Shown piece by piece: positions 9,401-17,130 of a stretch of 46,627 bases of DNA (the stretch's first letter is position 1; the number at the start of each line of letters is the position of its first letter). The notes under the pieces are model-generated. The model saw only the letters and a program-made list of their open reading frames with translations. It ran no database searches and was not told the origin of the DNA. The stretch comes from Hoeflea sp. GTDB lineage: Bacteria > Pseudomonadota > Alphaproteobacteria > Rhizobiales > Rhizobiaceae. The DNA lies in contig JAHRFE010000018.1 in assembly GCA_019084245.1 (NCBI GenBank), positions 1-46,627 of the forward strand, in the 5' to 3' direction. Made by a program: the position numbers and the translations under genes.

Positions 9401-10019
9401 CAAACACCGATTTGAGCCGCTCCAGCCTGGCCTTGGCAAGGTCGGGATGGCCTTCGCGCATGGCCTGATCGACCGGCCCGCCGCCTGCGCCTGTGAGCGC
9501 GATCAGGCCGCCGGCGTCTTCGTCTAGCCAGGACAGTTCGATATGCGGCCGGTCGGACGTGTCACCGCCGAGGTAGGCCTGGCTGACGATCGCCACCAAT
9601 CGGTCATAGCCCGCAGGGGTCGCGGCATACACTACAATATGCGGCGCCTTCTGCAGGTGATCCCGGTGCGAGCGGCGATCGCCGGTCTGGCCGTCCTGCA
9701 TGTCGATATCGAGCTGACATCCGATCAGCGGCTGAATTCCCGCTTCCATGGCCTTGACCGAAAATTCGAGCGCCCCGAACAGATTGTTGGTGTCGGTGAT
9801 AGCAAGCGCCGGCTGATCATCGGAGACGGCCCGCTTGATCAGGGTCTTGATCGGCAGCGCGCCCTCAAGCAGCGAATAGGCCGAATGCACGCGCAGATGC
9901 ACGAAACCCGGCCAGGCGCCCGGCCCGCGGTCATCACCATGCCTGTCACGCCCGCGTGCCTGCTCGGTGCCCGCCGCCAGATTGGCCAGCAGTTTGGCTG
10001 ACTTGTTGTCCCGCGCCAT
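6459..10019 (-). CDS. dnaE: DNA polymerase III alpha subunit (replicative)
   Basis: The main chromosomal replicase, 1186 residues, close to the usual 1160-1180. A PHP domain starts at HLRVHSAYSLLEGA (about residue 42). The catalytic centre has GPGRGSGAGSLVAYAL and MPDFDIDFCQDRR (aspartates near residues 442-446), then a third acidic site further on. A fingers region carries GVIVYQEQVMQIAQVLAGY, then the (HhH)2 segment AIKGVGDAAVEHIVE. A C-terminal OB domain starts near TWADFSLAVKAGATAGRLAG. The first 40 residues are a charged extension rich in Gly and Arg, poorly conserved in the family. The length and OB domain mark DnaE1 rather than the ImuABC-linked DnaE2. A LexA-controlled peptide gene lies 226 bp upstream on the same strand. 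Confidence 0.97.
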   Translation of the reverse strand: MARDNKSAKLLANLAAGTEQARGRDRHGDDRGPGAWPGFVHLRVHSAYSLLEGALPIKTLIKRAVSDDQPALAITDTNNLFGALEFSVKAMEAGIQPLIGCQLDIDMQDGQTGDRRSHRDHLQKAPHIVVYAATPAGYDRLVAIVSQAYLGGDTSDRPHIELSWLDEDAGGLIALTGAGGGPVDQAMREGHPDLAKARLERLKSVFGDRLYLELQRQRGYDRAHEAKLIALAYECEVPLVAANEAFFPTPDDFEAHDALMAVACNAVMSDDRRPRLSVDHCLKSRAEMMALFADIPEALANTVEIARRCSAIVESRAPILPRFTGGGEDDPEAALAAEAAELRRQSLEGLERRLARIGMAEGFTESDYRERLQVELDIIESMKFPGYFLIVADFIQWAKGQGIPVGPGRGSGAGSLVAYALTITDVDPLRFSLLFERFLNPARVSMPDFDIDFCQDRRDEVIRYVVAKYGREQVAQIITFGSLQARAALRDVGRVLEMPYGLVDRICKLVPNNPANPTPLNKAIEEEPRFQEEADKEPAVARLLDIAQKLEGLYRHASTHAAGIVIGDRPLSQLVPMYRDPRSDMPVTQFNMKWVEQAGLVKFDFLGLKTLTVLKTAVDFIAKRGVSIDLEALPLDDKLTYEMLSRGETVGVFQVESAGMRKALIGMRPDRIEDIIALVALYRPGPMENIPVYNARKHGEEELASIHPKIDDLLAETQGVIVYQEQVMQIAQVLAGYSLGEADLLRRAMGKKIKAEMDQQRARFVEGAVERNVSKPQADMIFDLLAKFANYGFNKSHAAAYGIVSYQTAYLKAHYPVEFLAASMTYDMSNTDKLNDFRQDAKRLGIEVAAPSVQTSFRHFETGDNRIYYALAAIKGVGDAAVEHIVEMRGDTPFASLEDFCVRIDPRQVNRRVLESLIAAGALDCFGQDRAALSAGLDRILGFAQRAQENRISGQSDMFGAGASEEGAESIHLPAAPPWLPAEKLHREYQALGFYLSAHPLDSYNELLAKMRVQTWADFSLAVKAGATAGRLAGTVTSKQERKTRTGNKMGIVAFSDSSGQYEAVLFSEGLALYRELLEPGKSIVITVTAEERPEGIGLRIQTADSLEDRASRGQSALRVYMRDARPLNSVSTHLKAHGEGQVSFVMIKDDGRREIEVTLSDRYKISPQIASALKAAPGVLDVELV

Positions 10020-10153
10020 GGAAATCCTCTGCCGATTGCTCCGCGGTCAGGTCGATTGGCGTGACCGCAGACTCAAACGTCAATTGTGAGGACCAGGACC
10101 GCAAAGTCCAGAGGCAGGGAACGAAAATACGGCGGCTACACAACCAAGCAAGA

Positions 10154-10173
10154 GGCGGGCAGGAAGACCCGCC
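10154..10173 (-). other. GC hairpin between the small membrane peptide gene and dnaE
   Basis: GGCGGG (10154-10159) and CCCGCC (10168-10173) form a six-base GC stem with an eight-base loop. There is no T-tract on the minus strand, so it is a weak terminator at best and read-through into dnaE remains possible. No other gene is visible between 10020 and 10245. Confidence 0.35.
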
Positions 10174-10245
10174 CATGGAGAGTCCGCCAGGCCGAGCGGC
10201 GGCTTCTCCGCTTCATCAGGCAGATATCAGCGGTTGACGCAAAAC

Positions 10246-10332
10246 TCAGAACGCGAGCGCCAGAACGGCGAAGCTCGCCACGAACAGCGACATGGAGACG
10301 AATGCGGCAAGGTCACGGGCAAATGCAGTCAT
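10246..10332 (-). CDS. 28-residue hydrophobic membrane peptide, SOS-controlled, SidA-like
   Basis: A small gene of 28 codons starting ATG at 10332, with GAGGAG six bases upstream, and stopping at 10246. The product begins MTAFARDLAAFVSM and continues as one uninterrupted hydrophobic helix to the C-terminus (about residues 9-28, rich in Phe, Val, Leu, Ala), with Arg6 and Asp7 at the cytoplasmic side. That makes a single-pass inner-membrane peptide. Its promoter holds a perfect LexA box between -35 and -10. Caulobacter SidA is a 29-residue SOS-induced membrane peptide that inhibits division through FtsW, and this gene matches it in size, topology and control. I cannot assert sequence homology. 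It lies 226 bp upstream of dnaE on the same strand. Confidence 0.8.
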   Translation of the reverse strand: MTAFARDLAAFVSMSLFVASFAVLALAF

Positions 10333-10362
10333 GATCAACTCCTCAATTCACTCTGTGTTTCT

Positions 10363-10391
10363 TTTATGTTCACTTATTGTTCTTTTGTCAA
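10363..10391 (-). promoter_or_regulatory. Sigma70 promoter with LexA box in the spacer
   Basis: On the minus strand TTGACA (10391-10386) is followed after exactly 17 bp by CATAAA (10368-10363). A perfect LexA box (plus strand GTTCACTTATTGTTC, 10368-10382) fills the spacer and touches the -10, the classical position for repression. The predicted transcript start is near 10356, giving a leader of about 24 bases that contains the GAGGAG ribosome site of the 28-residue peptide. Confidence 0.85.
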
Positions 10392-10452
10392 GCGCATTTG
10401 ACCCAAATTCTCATCGTCCCATGTGGAGCACCGGATCCCCCACCCACGGCAT

Positions 10453-10482
10453 AAAAAAAACCCGGACGCTAACGCCCGGGTT
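10453..10482 (-). terminator. Rho-independent terminator after hupB
   Basis: AACCCGG (10459-10465) and CCGGGTT (10476-10482) form the stem, with extra CG pairs possible in the loop. On the minus strand it is followed by a run of eight T (plus-strand A-run at 10453-10460). It lies about 30 bases past the hupB stop. Confidence 0.85.
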
Positions 10483-10511
10483 CGATGTGTTGAATGTTTC
10501 AAACGGACAGC

Positions 10512-10784
10512 TTAGTTGCAAGCGTCCTTGAGGCCCTTGCCGGCAGAGAACTTCGGCACGTTGCGGGCAGGAATATCAACTTCCTTGCCGGTCTGCGGAT
10601 TGCGGCCCTTCGAGGCTTCGCGACGCGACACGGTGAAATTGCCAAAACCGATGAGGCGAACGTCGCCACCATTCTTCAGCTCACCTGTGATGGTTTCAAA
10701 AACCGCCTCGACAGCCGATGTAGCGTCTCCCTTGCTGATGCCCGATTTCTCGGCCACAGCGGCCACGAGTTCATTTTTATTCAT
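10512..10784 (-). CDS. hupB: HU family DNA-binding protein
   Basis: The 90-residue nucleoid protein HU, which bends and compacts DNA as a dimer. It begins MNKNELVAAVAEKSGISK. The beta-arm signature GFGNFTVSRREASKGRNPQTG lies at about residues 46-66 and the end is FSAGKGLKDACN, slightly unusual because most homologues end near LKDAVN or LKDRVN. A longer in-frame reading to 11069 is rejected: AGGAAAGGG lies just upstream of ATG 10784 and family length is 90. It sits downstream of lon on the same strand with its own terminator. Lon-hupB order is common in Rhizobiales. Confidence 0.96.
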   Translation of the reverse strand: MNKNELVAAVAEKSGISKGDATSAVEAVFETITGELKNGGDVRLIGFGNFTVSRREASKGRNPQTGKEVDIPARNVPKFSAGKGLKDACN

Positions 10785-10918
10785 TTTCGTCCCTTTCCTG
10801 GCGTTATGTCGACTCAGTCTGTTCGATGCGGTGATCCTACGCATCTCGCGGTTCGGTGCAACCAAACTCCCCGGATTACCGCGCTTTTTACGCGGTTTAC
10901 ACAGCGAGACTCGCGAAA

Positions 10919-10943
10919 ACGGGCGGGAAATTTCCCCGCCCGT
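10919..10943 (-). terminator. Probable terminator of lon
   Basis: ACGGGCGGG (10919-10927) and CCCGCCCGT (10935-10943) form a perfect nine-base stem with a seven-base loop. On the minus strand the 3' arm is followed by TTTTCG (plus-strand GAAAA at 10914-10918), a short T-tract. It lies about 150 bases past the lon stop and ahead of hupB, which would separate the two transcripts. Confidence 0.65.
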
Positions 10944-10985
10944 CCAATTCATGGCTTTTGATCGGCCAAATGCTGGTGGTCTGGC

Positions 10986-11081
10986 CGAAACAGATGGTTC
11001 CCATCTGTTTCGAGAGGTCAGCCCGCAAGCTATTTGACTGGTTGGGCGATTTGTCCAGACAGATGGCAACCATCTGCCTGG
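10986..11081. repeat. Tandem pair of related hairpins sharing CAGATGG-N3-CCATCTG
   Basis: Copy 1 (10986-11012) has perfect 12-base arms, CGAAACAGATGG and CCATCTGTTTCG, with a TTC loop. Copy 2 (11055-11081) has arms CCAGACAGATGG and CCATCTGCCTGG with a CAA loop and one imperfect pair. The core of seven bases per arm is the same in both, while the outer parts differ. They lie in the 306-bp lon-hupB gap, immediately after lon. No T-tract follows either copy. They could be 3'-end stabilisers of lon mRNA, a protein-binding palindrome, or a small repeat family. Confidence 0.75.
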
Positions 11082-11090
11082 ATCGCACCA

Positions 11091-13523
11091 CTAGTGCGCG
11101 ATTGCTGCACCGGCCTCATCGCCTGCCTCGGCCGCGATGGCGGCTTCCGGCTTGGCATCAGGATCCCAGGTGATGGCCTCGGGCATCCGGACCAGCGCAT
11201 GGCGCAGCACGTCACCCATCTTCGCCACCGGAATGATTTCCAGTCCATTCTTCACATTGTCCGGAATCTCGGGGAGATCCTTGGCATTGTCTTCCGGAAT
11301 CATCACGGTCTTGATGCCGCCGCGGAGCGCAGCGAGCAGCTTCTCCTTGAGCCCACCGATCGGCAGGATCCGGCCACGCAGGGTTATCTCGCCGGTCATG
11401 GCGACATCACGGCGCACCGGAATGCCGGTCATGGTCGACACGATCGCCGTCGCCATGGCGACGCCGGCCGACGGGCCGTCCTTCGGGGTGGCGCCTTCAG
11501 GCACGTGGACGTGGATGTCGCGCTTGTCGAACATCGGCGGCTCGATGCCGAAATCGACCGCACGCGAGCGGACATAGGATGCCGCCGCCGAAATCGATTC
11601 CTTCATCACGTCGCGCAGATTGCCGGTCACCGTCATCTTGCCCTTGCCGGGCATCATGACGCCTTCGATGGTCAGCAATTCGCCGCCCACTTCGGTCCAG
11701 GCAAGTCCTGTGACCACGCCGACCTGGTCGTCGAACTCGGCTTCGCCATAACGGAACCGCGGCACGCCCAGGTAATCAGCCAGGTTTTCAGCATCGATGC
11801 TGACCGATTTCACCCCGGTCTTGAGGATCTCGGTCACGGCCTTGCGCGACAGTTTCATCAACTCCCGCTCGAAGTTGCGCACACCGGCTTCGCGCGTGTA
11901 GGTGCGGACCACCTGCAACAGCGCCTCGTCGGTGATCTCGAACTCCTCCGGACGCAACGCGTGGTCGCGCACGGCCTTGGGCAGCAGATGCCTGCGGGCG
12001 ATCTGCAGCTTCTCGTCCTCGGTGTAGCCGGCGATGCGGATGATCTCCATCCGGTCCATCAGCGGTGCCGGGATGTTGAGCGTGTTGGCCGTGGTGATGA
12101 ACATCACGTTGGACAGATCGTACTCAACCTCAAGATAATGGTCCATGAAGGTCGAATTCTGTTCCGGATCCAGCACCTCAAGCAAGGCCGACGACGGATC
12201 GCCGCGGAAATCCTGACCCATCTTGTCGATCTCGTCGAGAAGGAACAGCGGGTTGGTCTTCTTGGCCTTCTTCATCGACTGGACGACCTTGCCGGGCATC
12301 GAGCCGATATAGGTACGGCGGTGACCACGGATCTCGGCCTCGTCACGCACGCCGCCAAGCGCCATGCGCACATATTCGCGGCCGGTCGCCTTGGCGATCG
12401 ACTTGGCGAGCGAGGTTTTGCCGACGCCGGGAGGGCCGACGAGGCAGAGGATCGGTCCCTTGATCTTGGAGGACCGGGCCTGGACCGCCAGATATTCGAT
12501 GATCCGCTCCTTGACCTTCTCCAGGCCGAAGTGATCGATCTCGAGCACCTGTTCGGCGGCATTGAGGTCGATCCGGATGCGGGATTTCTTGCCCCAGGGC
12601 AGACCCAGAAGCCAGTCGAGATAGTTGCGCACGACGGTGGCCTCGGCCGACATCGGGCTCATCTGCTTGAGCTTCTTGAATTCGCCATCAGCCTTTTCAC
12701 GGGCTTCCTTGGACAGCTTGGTCTTGGCGATGCGGCTTTCGATCTCGGCCATCTCGTCGCGGCCGTCCTCGCCGTCGCCAAGTTCCTTCTGGATCGCCTT
12801 CATCTGCTCGTTCAGATAATATTCGCGCTGGGTCTTCTCCATCTGCCGCTTGACGCGGGAGCGGATGCGCTTTTCGACCTGCAGCACCGAAATCTCGCCT
12901 TCCATGAAGCCGAGCGCCTTTTCAAGGCGGCCCTTCACGGAAATCGTCGAGAGCATGTCCTGCTTCTCGGGGATCTTGATCGACAGATGCGATGCCACCG
13001 TGTCGGCGAGCTTGGAATAATCGTCAATCTGGCTTGCGGCGCCCACAACCTCCGGAGAGATCTTCTTGTTGAGCTTGACGTAGTTTTCAAACTCGGAGAC
13101 CACCGAGCGCGACAGCGCTTCGATTTCGACCGGATCTTCCTCTGGCTCCGCCAGTTCCACCGCGCGGGCTTCGTAGTACTCCTCGCGGTCGGTGTAGGCG
13201 ATGACTTCGGCGCGCGCACGACCTTCGACCAGCACCTTGACGGTGCCATCGGGCAGTTTCAGCAGTTGCAGCACATTGGCAATGGTGCCGATGTCGTAGA
13301 TGCCCGACGGCTCGGGATCGTCATCGCTGGCGTTGATCTGGGTGGCAAGCATGATCTGCTTGTCCGAGCCCATGACTTCCTCCAGCGCATGGATCGACTT
13401 TTCACGGCCGACAAACAGCGGCACGATCATGTGCGGGAATACGACAATGTCGCGCAGCGGGAGGACGGGGTAGATACCTGCCTCTTCGGGCGAGCGTGAT
13501 GAACTCACTTTTTTATCCGGCAT
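11091..13523 (-). CDS. lon: ATP-dependent protease Lon
   Basis: An 810-residue cytoplasmic AAA+ protease that degrades misfolded and regulatory proteins. The N-terminal substrate domain (YPVLPLRDIVVFPHMIVPLF) starts near residue 18. Walker A GPPGVGKTS starts at residue 363, Walker B follows as LFLLDEIDKMG, and the proteolytic serine is S685 in KDGPSAGVAMATA, with the partner lysine in GGLKEKLLAA about 43 residues later. The C-terminal tail is Ala-rich. RpoH-type promoter elements lie upstream (13632-13662). In most Rhizobiales lon lies directly beside clpX; here a 1.7-kb gene in the opposite direction separates them. Confidence 0.98.
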   Translation of the reverse strand: MPDKKVSSSRSPEEAGIYPVLPLRDIVVFPHMIVPLFVGREKSIHALEEVMGSDKQIMLATQINASDDDPEPSGIYDIGTIANVLQLLKLPDGTVKVLVEGRARAEVIAYTDREEYYEARAVELAEPEEDPVEIEALSRSVVSEFENYVKLNKKISPEVVGAASQIDDYSKLADTVASHLSIKIPEKQDMLSTISVKGRLEKALGFMEGEISVLQVEKRIRSRVKRQMEKTQREYYLNEQMKAIQKELGDGEDGRDEMAEIESRIAKTKLSKEAREKADGEFKKLKQMSPMSAEATVVRNYLDWLLGLPWGKKSRIRIDLNAAEQVLEIDHFGLEKVKERIIEYLAVQARSSKIKGPILCLVGPPGVGKTSLAKSIAKATGREYVRMALGGVRDEAEIRGHRRTYIGSMPGKVVQSMKKAKKTNPLFLLDEIDKMGQDFRGDPSSALLEVLDPEQNSTFMDHYLEVEYDLSNVMFITTANTLNIPAPLMDRMEIIRIAGYTEDEKLQIARRHLLPKAVRDHALRPEEFEITDEALLQVVRTYTREAGVRNFERELMKLSRKAVTEILKTGVKSVSIDAENLADYLGVPRFRYGEAEFDDQVGVVTGLAWTEVGGELLTIEGVMMPGKGKMTVTGNLRDVMKESISAAASYVRSRAVDFGIEPPMFDKRDIHVHVPEGATPKDGPSAGVAMATAIVSTMTGIPVRRDVAMTGEITLRGRILPIGGLKEKLLAALRGGIKTVMIPEDNAKDLPEIPDNVKNGLEIIPVAKMGDVLRHALVRMPEAITWDPDAKPEAAIAAEAGDEAGAAIAH

Positions 13524-13631
13524 ATGATTTCCTTTCCTGGCCCCACCGGGCCGATTGGCAACGCGGGGCGCGGCCCCGGCTCATCCAGCAACCGCCATTC
13601 GCGTCCTTATAGGGCATGTACCCTGTTCATT

Positions 13632-13662
13632 CTAATTGGAGAACCAGCAGCCCGGTTTCAAG
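13632..13662 (-). promoter_or_regulatory. Candidate heat-shock (RpoH) promoter of lon
   Basis: On the minus strand CTTGAA (13662-13657) is followed after 17 bp by CCAATT (13639-13634). The rhizobial RpoH consensus is roughly CTTGAA-N16/17-CCATAT, so the -35 is perfect and the -10 partial. It is about 110 bp from the lon start. The rest of the 406-bp gap (13524-13929) shows no gene, and I see no strong promoter for the plus-strand gene apart from a GGTTAATG motif at 13856-13863. Confidence 0.45.
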
Positions 13663-13929
13663 ACAGACCAGCACGGCATTTGCTCCATCACCGATTCGTG
13701 ACGATATTAGAGAATGAAAGTGGCGGGAAGCTGGAGCCAAGCGAAAAGCGGGCAAAACACCAGCCGTTACGTTTCTGGAAAATCAGCCCCTGGTCGCAGC
13801 AGCCGAGCCAGTTCCGATTATCAGATCCTCACGCCCCATGAAGGCTGTCCGTTAGGGTTAATGTCTCATTGCGTTGGGATCCGGCGTCCAGAAATGCTCT
13901 TACTCCCCTTTCAATACCGGAGCATCAGC

Positions 13930-15612
13930 ATGACGCTGCTACAGAAGACGTCAAAACTTGTCCTCAATCCCATTGCCGTTGTTGTGGCGACGCTCCTGTG
14001 TATGGCTCTCCTTTACCGGCTCGAACAGCAGGCCGGGCACATGCCCTTCGTCATGCTCTGTGTGGCGGGGATTGCGGCTGTGCTGTTTCTGGCAAGCCGG
14101 CGGTGGAAATTCTCTATCTACGCAGCGCTGACATTCGTCACGCTGATCGCCATCGCCTCAACGCTGAAATATCGGACCAAAGGTTTCGACCTTCATATCT
14201 ATGACGTCGTCTTCACCGGCGCCGATCCGAAGGCCTTCGCCTTTCTGCTCAATGAATTTACACTCTATGTCGTCCCCTTTGCCGGGCTCCTGCTGTGCGG
14301 GCTTGCCGGGCTGTCGGTCATTTTTTCCCGCGATCGCACCAGCGCCGTCTCTACTCCACGGCGGATCGGGCTGCTGGTGTTCACATTTGCAGCGATCCCG
14401 ATCAGTTATCCGCTGAAAGCGGATGAACCGCGATATTTTCACTATCTGGGCGGGTACAACGCATCGGCGTTTTTCATTTCCTTTCTGGATATCCGGGATG
14501 CGGCACTGGGCCATGGAATTGCCGATCGCTTCGCCAACACCTTGGCGGCCGAACCATTCGCACCGTCTCAGACGTGCGAAGCGACGGGACAGAAACCGGA
14601 TCTTTTTATCGTCCTCTCGGAAAGCCAGACAGATCTCAGCCGGCTAAACCGGTACGGACTTGACGAGAAATTCTCTGGCAACTTCAAATCCGACGATGGA
14701 AAGAGGCGCGCATTGCAGGTGGAAACTTTCGGCGGCGGCACATGGATCACCAACTTCTCGCTGATGACAGGGATGTCCAGCCTCGATTTCGGCTGGCGCG
14801 CTCCGTATCTGACCACGGCCATGGAAGGCAAGATCCATCGGTCGCTCGCAACGGAACTCGCGCGGTGCGGCTACCGGACAGCTGTGCTGATGCCGATGGA
14901 ACACGGGTTCGTCAATGAGGGACCGTTTCTCGAATCCATCGGCTTTGATGAGGTCCTTGACTACAATCGCATCGGCGCCAGCAAATACGCCCATCGCGAC
15001 CGGTTCTATTTTGAGGCCGCCCGGGAGTTCATTTCCGAGCACCGGAGAACTGATGGACGGCCGCTTTTCCTGCAGGTGCAAACGATGTTCGCACATTCGC
15101 CTTATTCGGAGAAACTGGCGGAAACTGGCTCCGATAAAATCGGAACAAGCGGTATCCGCGACCTCGACGAGTATGTCCGGCGCGTTGCCCAGTCACAAAG
15201 AGACTTTGACTGGTTTCTCGACCAGATCAGGGTCAATGAAAACTCCCATCCCTCCATTGTCCTGGAATTCGGCGATCATCAATCCTTCGCGACAAGTGAT
15301 CTGATTGAACGCCTTTACCCGGACTTTGCCATCGATGATCTCTCGTCCTCGGCCTACCGCAGCTATTTCACGCTTCACGGAATCGGAACTTCGGTGGACA
15401 TGCGCCCGTTCGATTTCCCCAAGCTCGACATTGGCTATCTCGGTGCGTCCCTGCTTGAAGCCGCGGGCCTGGCCAAGTCGTCGCCCATGCTCGCCGATCT
15501 CGTGGCGCTGAGGAACCATTGCAACGGCCGCCTGCACGCTTGCGACGATCGCGCAGCGGTCGACCGGCATCTCCAACGCCGTATCGCATCGGGCTATCTG
15601 GACATCAACTGA
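13930..15612 (+). CDS. LTA synthase/sulfatase-family phosphotransferase, membrane-anchored
   Basis: About 560 residues: four or five N-terminal transmembrane segments (about 12-160) followed by a large periplasmic alkaline-phosphatase-like domain. Motifs are LFIVLSESQTD (metal ligand near E231), GGGTWITNFSLMTGMS (expected nucleophile T271) and LEFGDHQSF (metal ligands D, H near residue 445). This layout is shared by LtaS and OpgB, which transfer glycerol-phosphate or other phospho-groups to envelope glycans. In a Gram-negative a periplasmic glucan, LPS or capsule is the likelier acceptor. ATG 13930 is preferred because GGAG lies seven bases upstream. A longer reading to 13714 would put about 72 residues with no family resemblance in front of TM1. 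It interrupts the usual lon-clpX neighbourhood. Confidence 0.8.
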   Translation: MTLLQKTSKLVLNPIAVVVATLLCMALLYRLEQQAGHMPFVMLCVAGIAAVLFLASRRWKFSIYAALTFVTLIAIASTLKYRTKGFDLHIYDVVFTGADPKAFAFLLNEFTLYVVPFAGLLLCGLAGLSVIFSRDRTSAVSTPRRIGLLVFTFAAIPISYPLKADEPRYFHYLGGYNASAFFISFLDIRDAALGHGIADRFANTLAAEPFAPSQTCEATGQKPDLFIVLSESQTDLSRLNRYGLDEKFSGNFKSDDGKRRALQVETFGGGTWITNFSLMTGMSSLDFGWRAPYLTTAMEGKIHRSLATELARCGYRTAVLMPMEHGFVNEGPFLESIGFDEVLDYNRIGASKYAHRDRFYFEAAREFISEHRRTDGRPLFLQVQTMFAHSPYSEKLAETGSDKIGTSGIRDLDEYVRRVAQSQRDFDWFLDQIRVNENSHPSIVLEFGDHQSFATSDLIERLYPDFAIDDLSSSAYRSYFTLHGIGTSVDMRPFDFPKLDIGYLGASLLEAAGLAKSSPMLADLVALRNHCNGRLHACDDRAAVDRHLQRRIASGYLDIN

Positions 15613-15648
15613 AAGGCGCCGGGCGCAAGCCCAGGTGCCTGACAACGA

Positions 15649-15684
15649 AAAACCCTCCGGGCTGAACTGAGCCCGGAGGGTTTT
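15649..15684. terminator. Strong bidirectional terminator
   Basis: Perfect 15-base arms AAAACCCTCCGGGCT (15649-15663) and AGCCCGGAGGGTTTT (15670-15684) enclose a GAACTG loop. The A- and T-runs at the outer ends allow it to stop both the plus-strand LTA-synthase-like gene (stop 15612) and the minus-strand clpX (stop 15717). Confidence 0.93.
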
Positions 15685-15716
15685 GATGCGTCAGGCCTGC
15701 GGTTTGCCGCCGGCTA

Positions 15717-16997
15717 TCAGGCCGAAGCCGAGCCCTTGGTGTCGCCGTCACGCTCGGCATAGATGTAGAGCGGACGGGCATTGCCGATCACCACGTCGTC
15801 GGAAATCACCACTTCGCGCACGCCCTCGAGTTCCGGCAGCTCGAACATGGTGTCGAGCAGGATCTTCTCCATGATCGAGCGCAGGCCGCGGGCGCCGGTC
15901 TTGCGGATGATGCCGCGCTTGGCGATTTCGATCAGCGCGCTTTCGTGGAAGGTGAGTTCCACATCCTCCATCTCGAACAGGCGCTGATACTGCTTGACCA
16001 GAGCGTTCTTGGGCTCGGTCAGGATCTGGATCAGCGCTGCCTCGTCAAGGTCTTCGAGCGTGGCAAGCACCGGCAGACGGCCGATGAATTCGGGGATCAG
16101 GCCGAACTTGACCAGATCCTCGGGCTCGAGTTCACGCAGCACTTCGCCGACGCGACGTTCGTCTTGGGCGCGGACATTGGCGCCGAAGCCGATCGAGGTC
16201 TTTTCGCCGCGCGCCGAGATGATCTTGTCGAGACCGGCGAAAGCGCCGCCGCAGACGAACAGGATGTTGGTGGTGTCGACCTGCAGGAATTCCTGCTGCG
16301 GATGCTTGCGGCCGCCCTGCGGGGGAACCGAGGCCACAGTGCCTTCCATGATCTTCAAGAGCGCCTGCTGCACGCCCTCGCCCGAAACGTCACGCGTGAT
16401 TGACGGATTGTCCGACTTGCGGCTGATCTTGTCGACCTCGTCGATGTAGACGATGCCGCGCTGGGCGCGTTCGACGTTGTAGTCCGCCGACTGCAGGAGC
16501 TTGAGGATGATGTTTTCCACATCCTCGCCGACATAACCGGCTTCGGTCAGCGTCGTGGCGTCGGCCATGGTGAAAGGCACATCGATGATGCGCGCCAGGG
16601 TCTGGGCCAGATAGGTCTTGCCGCAGCCGGTGGGGCCGACGAGCAGGATGTTGGACTTGGCCAGTTCCACTTCGCCGGACTTCGACGAGTGGTTGAGACG
16701 CTTGTAGTGATTGTGAACCGCCACCGAGAGGATCTTCTTGGCCTGTCTCTGGCCGATCACATACTCATCGAGCGTGGCGATGATTTCCTGCGGGGTGGGG
16801 ACGCCATCGCGCGACTTCACCATCGAGGATTTGTTTTCCTCGCGGATGATGTCCATGCACAATTCCACGCATTCATCGCAGATGAACACCGTGGGACCGG
16901 CGATGAGTTTGCGCACTTCATGCTGGCTCTTGCCGCAGAAAGAGCAATATAGGGTATTCTTGGAATCGCCGCCGTTGCTGCCGCTGACCTTGCTCAT
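15717..16997 (-). CDS. clpX: ClpX, ATPase subunit of the ClpXP protease
   Basis: A 426-residue AAA+ unfoldase that selects substrates and feeds them to ClpP. The zinc-binding domain has CSFC (C18, C21) and CDEC (C40, C43). Walker A GPTGCGKT is at 121-128, Walker B is [13 protein letters not shown], the pore loop is GYVGEDVE, and the ClpP-docking IGF-type loop appears as TSIGFGANV. The C-terminal domain has the typical [16 protein letters not shown]. Length is normal. It lies 314 bp downstream of clpP on the same strand, separated by a clpP terminator and several hairpins. In alphaproteobacteria ClpXP also clears CtrA, the regulator downstream of DivK. Confidence 0.98.
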   Translation of the reverse strand: MSKVSGSNGGDSKNTLYCSFCGKSQHEVRKLIAGPTVFICDECVELCMDIIREENKSSMVKSRDGVPTPQEIIATLDEYVIGQRQAKKILSVAVHNHYKRLNHSSKSGEVELAKSNILLVGPTGCGKTYLAQTLARIIDVPFTMADATTLTEAGYVGEDVENIILKLLQSADYNVERAQRGIVYIDEVDKISRKSDNPSITRDVSGEGVQQALLKIMEGTVASVPPQGGRKHPQQEFLQVDTTNILFVCGGAFAGLDKIISARGEKTSIGFGANVRAQDERRVGEVLRELEPEDLVKFGLIPEFIGRLPVLATLEDLDEAALIQILTEPKNALVKQYQRLFEMEDVELTFHESALIEIAKRGIIRKTGARGLRSIMEKILLDTMFELPELEGVREVVISDDVVIGNARPLYIYAERDGDTKGSASA

Positions 16998-17130
16998 TTC
17001 ACTTTCCTTCCCGCAATCCCGGCTTCAAGCCCGGATGTATGGCGCCTCTCACCTTACAACGCCGTGACGTTGAGGCATACAGGCAATCTCGGGGTACAAA
17101 TCCGAACCTCAGGTAAACACCCTCAAGGCT

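Noticed and set aside
7023-9527. 834-codon open frame on the plus strand
   Set aside because: Antisense to dnaE, low-complexity composition rich in Asp/Arg/His, as expected from the reverse complement of a GC-rich gene.
11034-13499. 821-codon open frame on the plus strand
   Set aside because: Antisense to lon over its whole length, with no recognisable motif.
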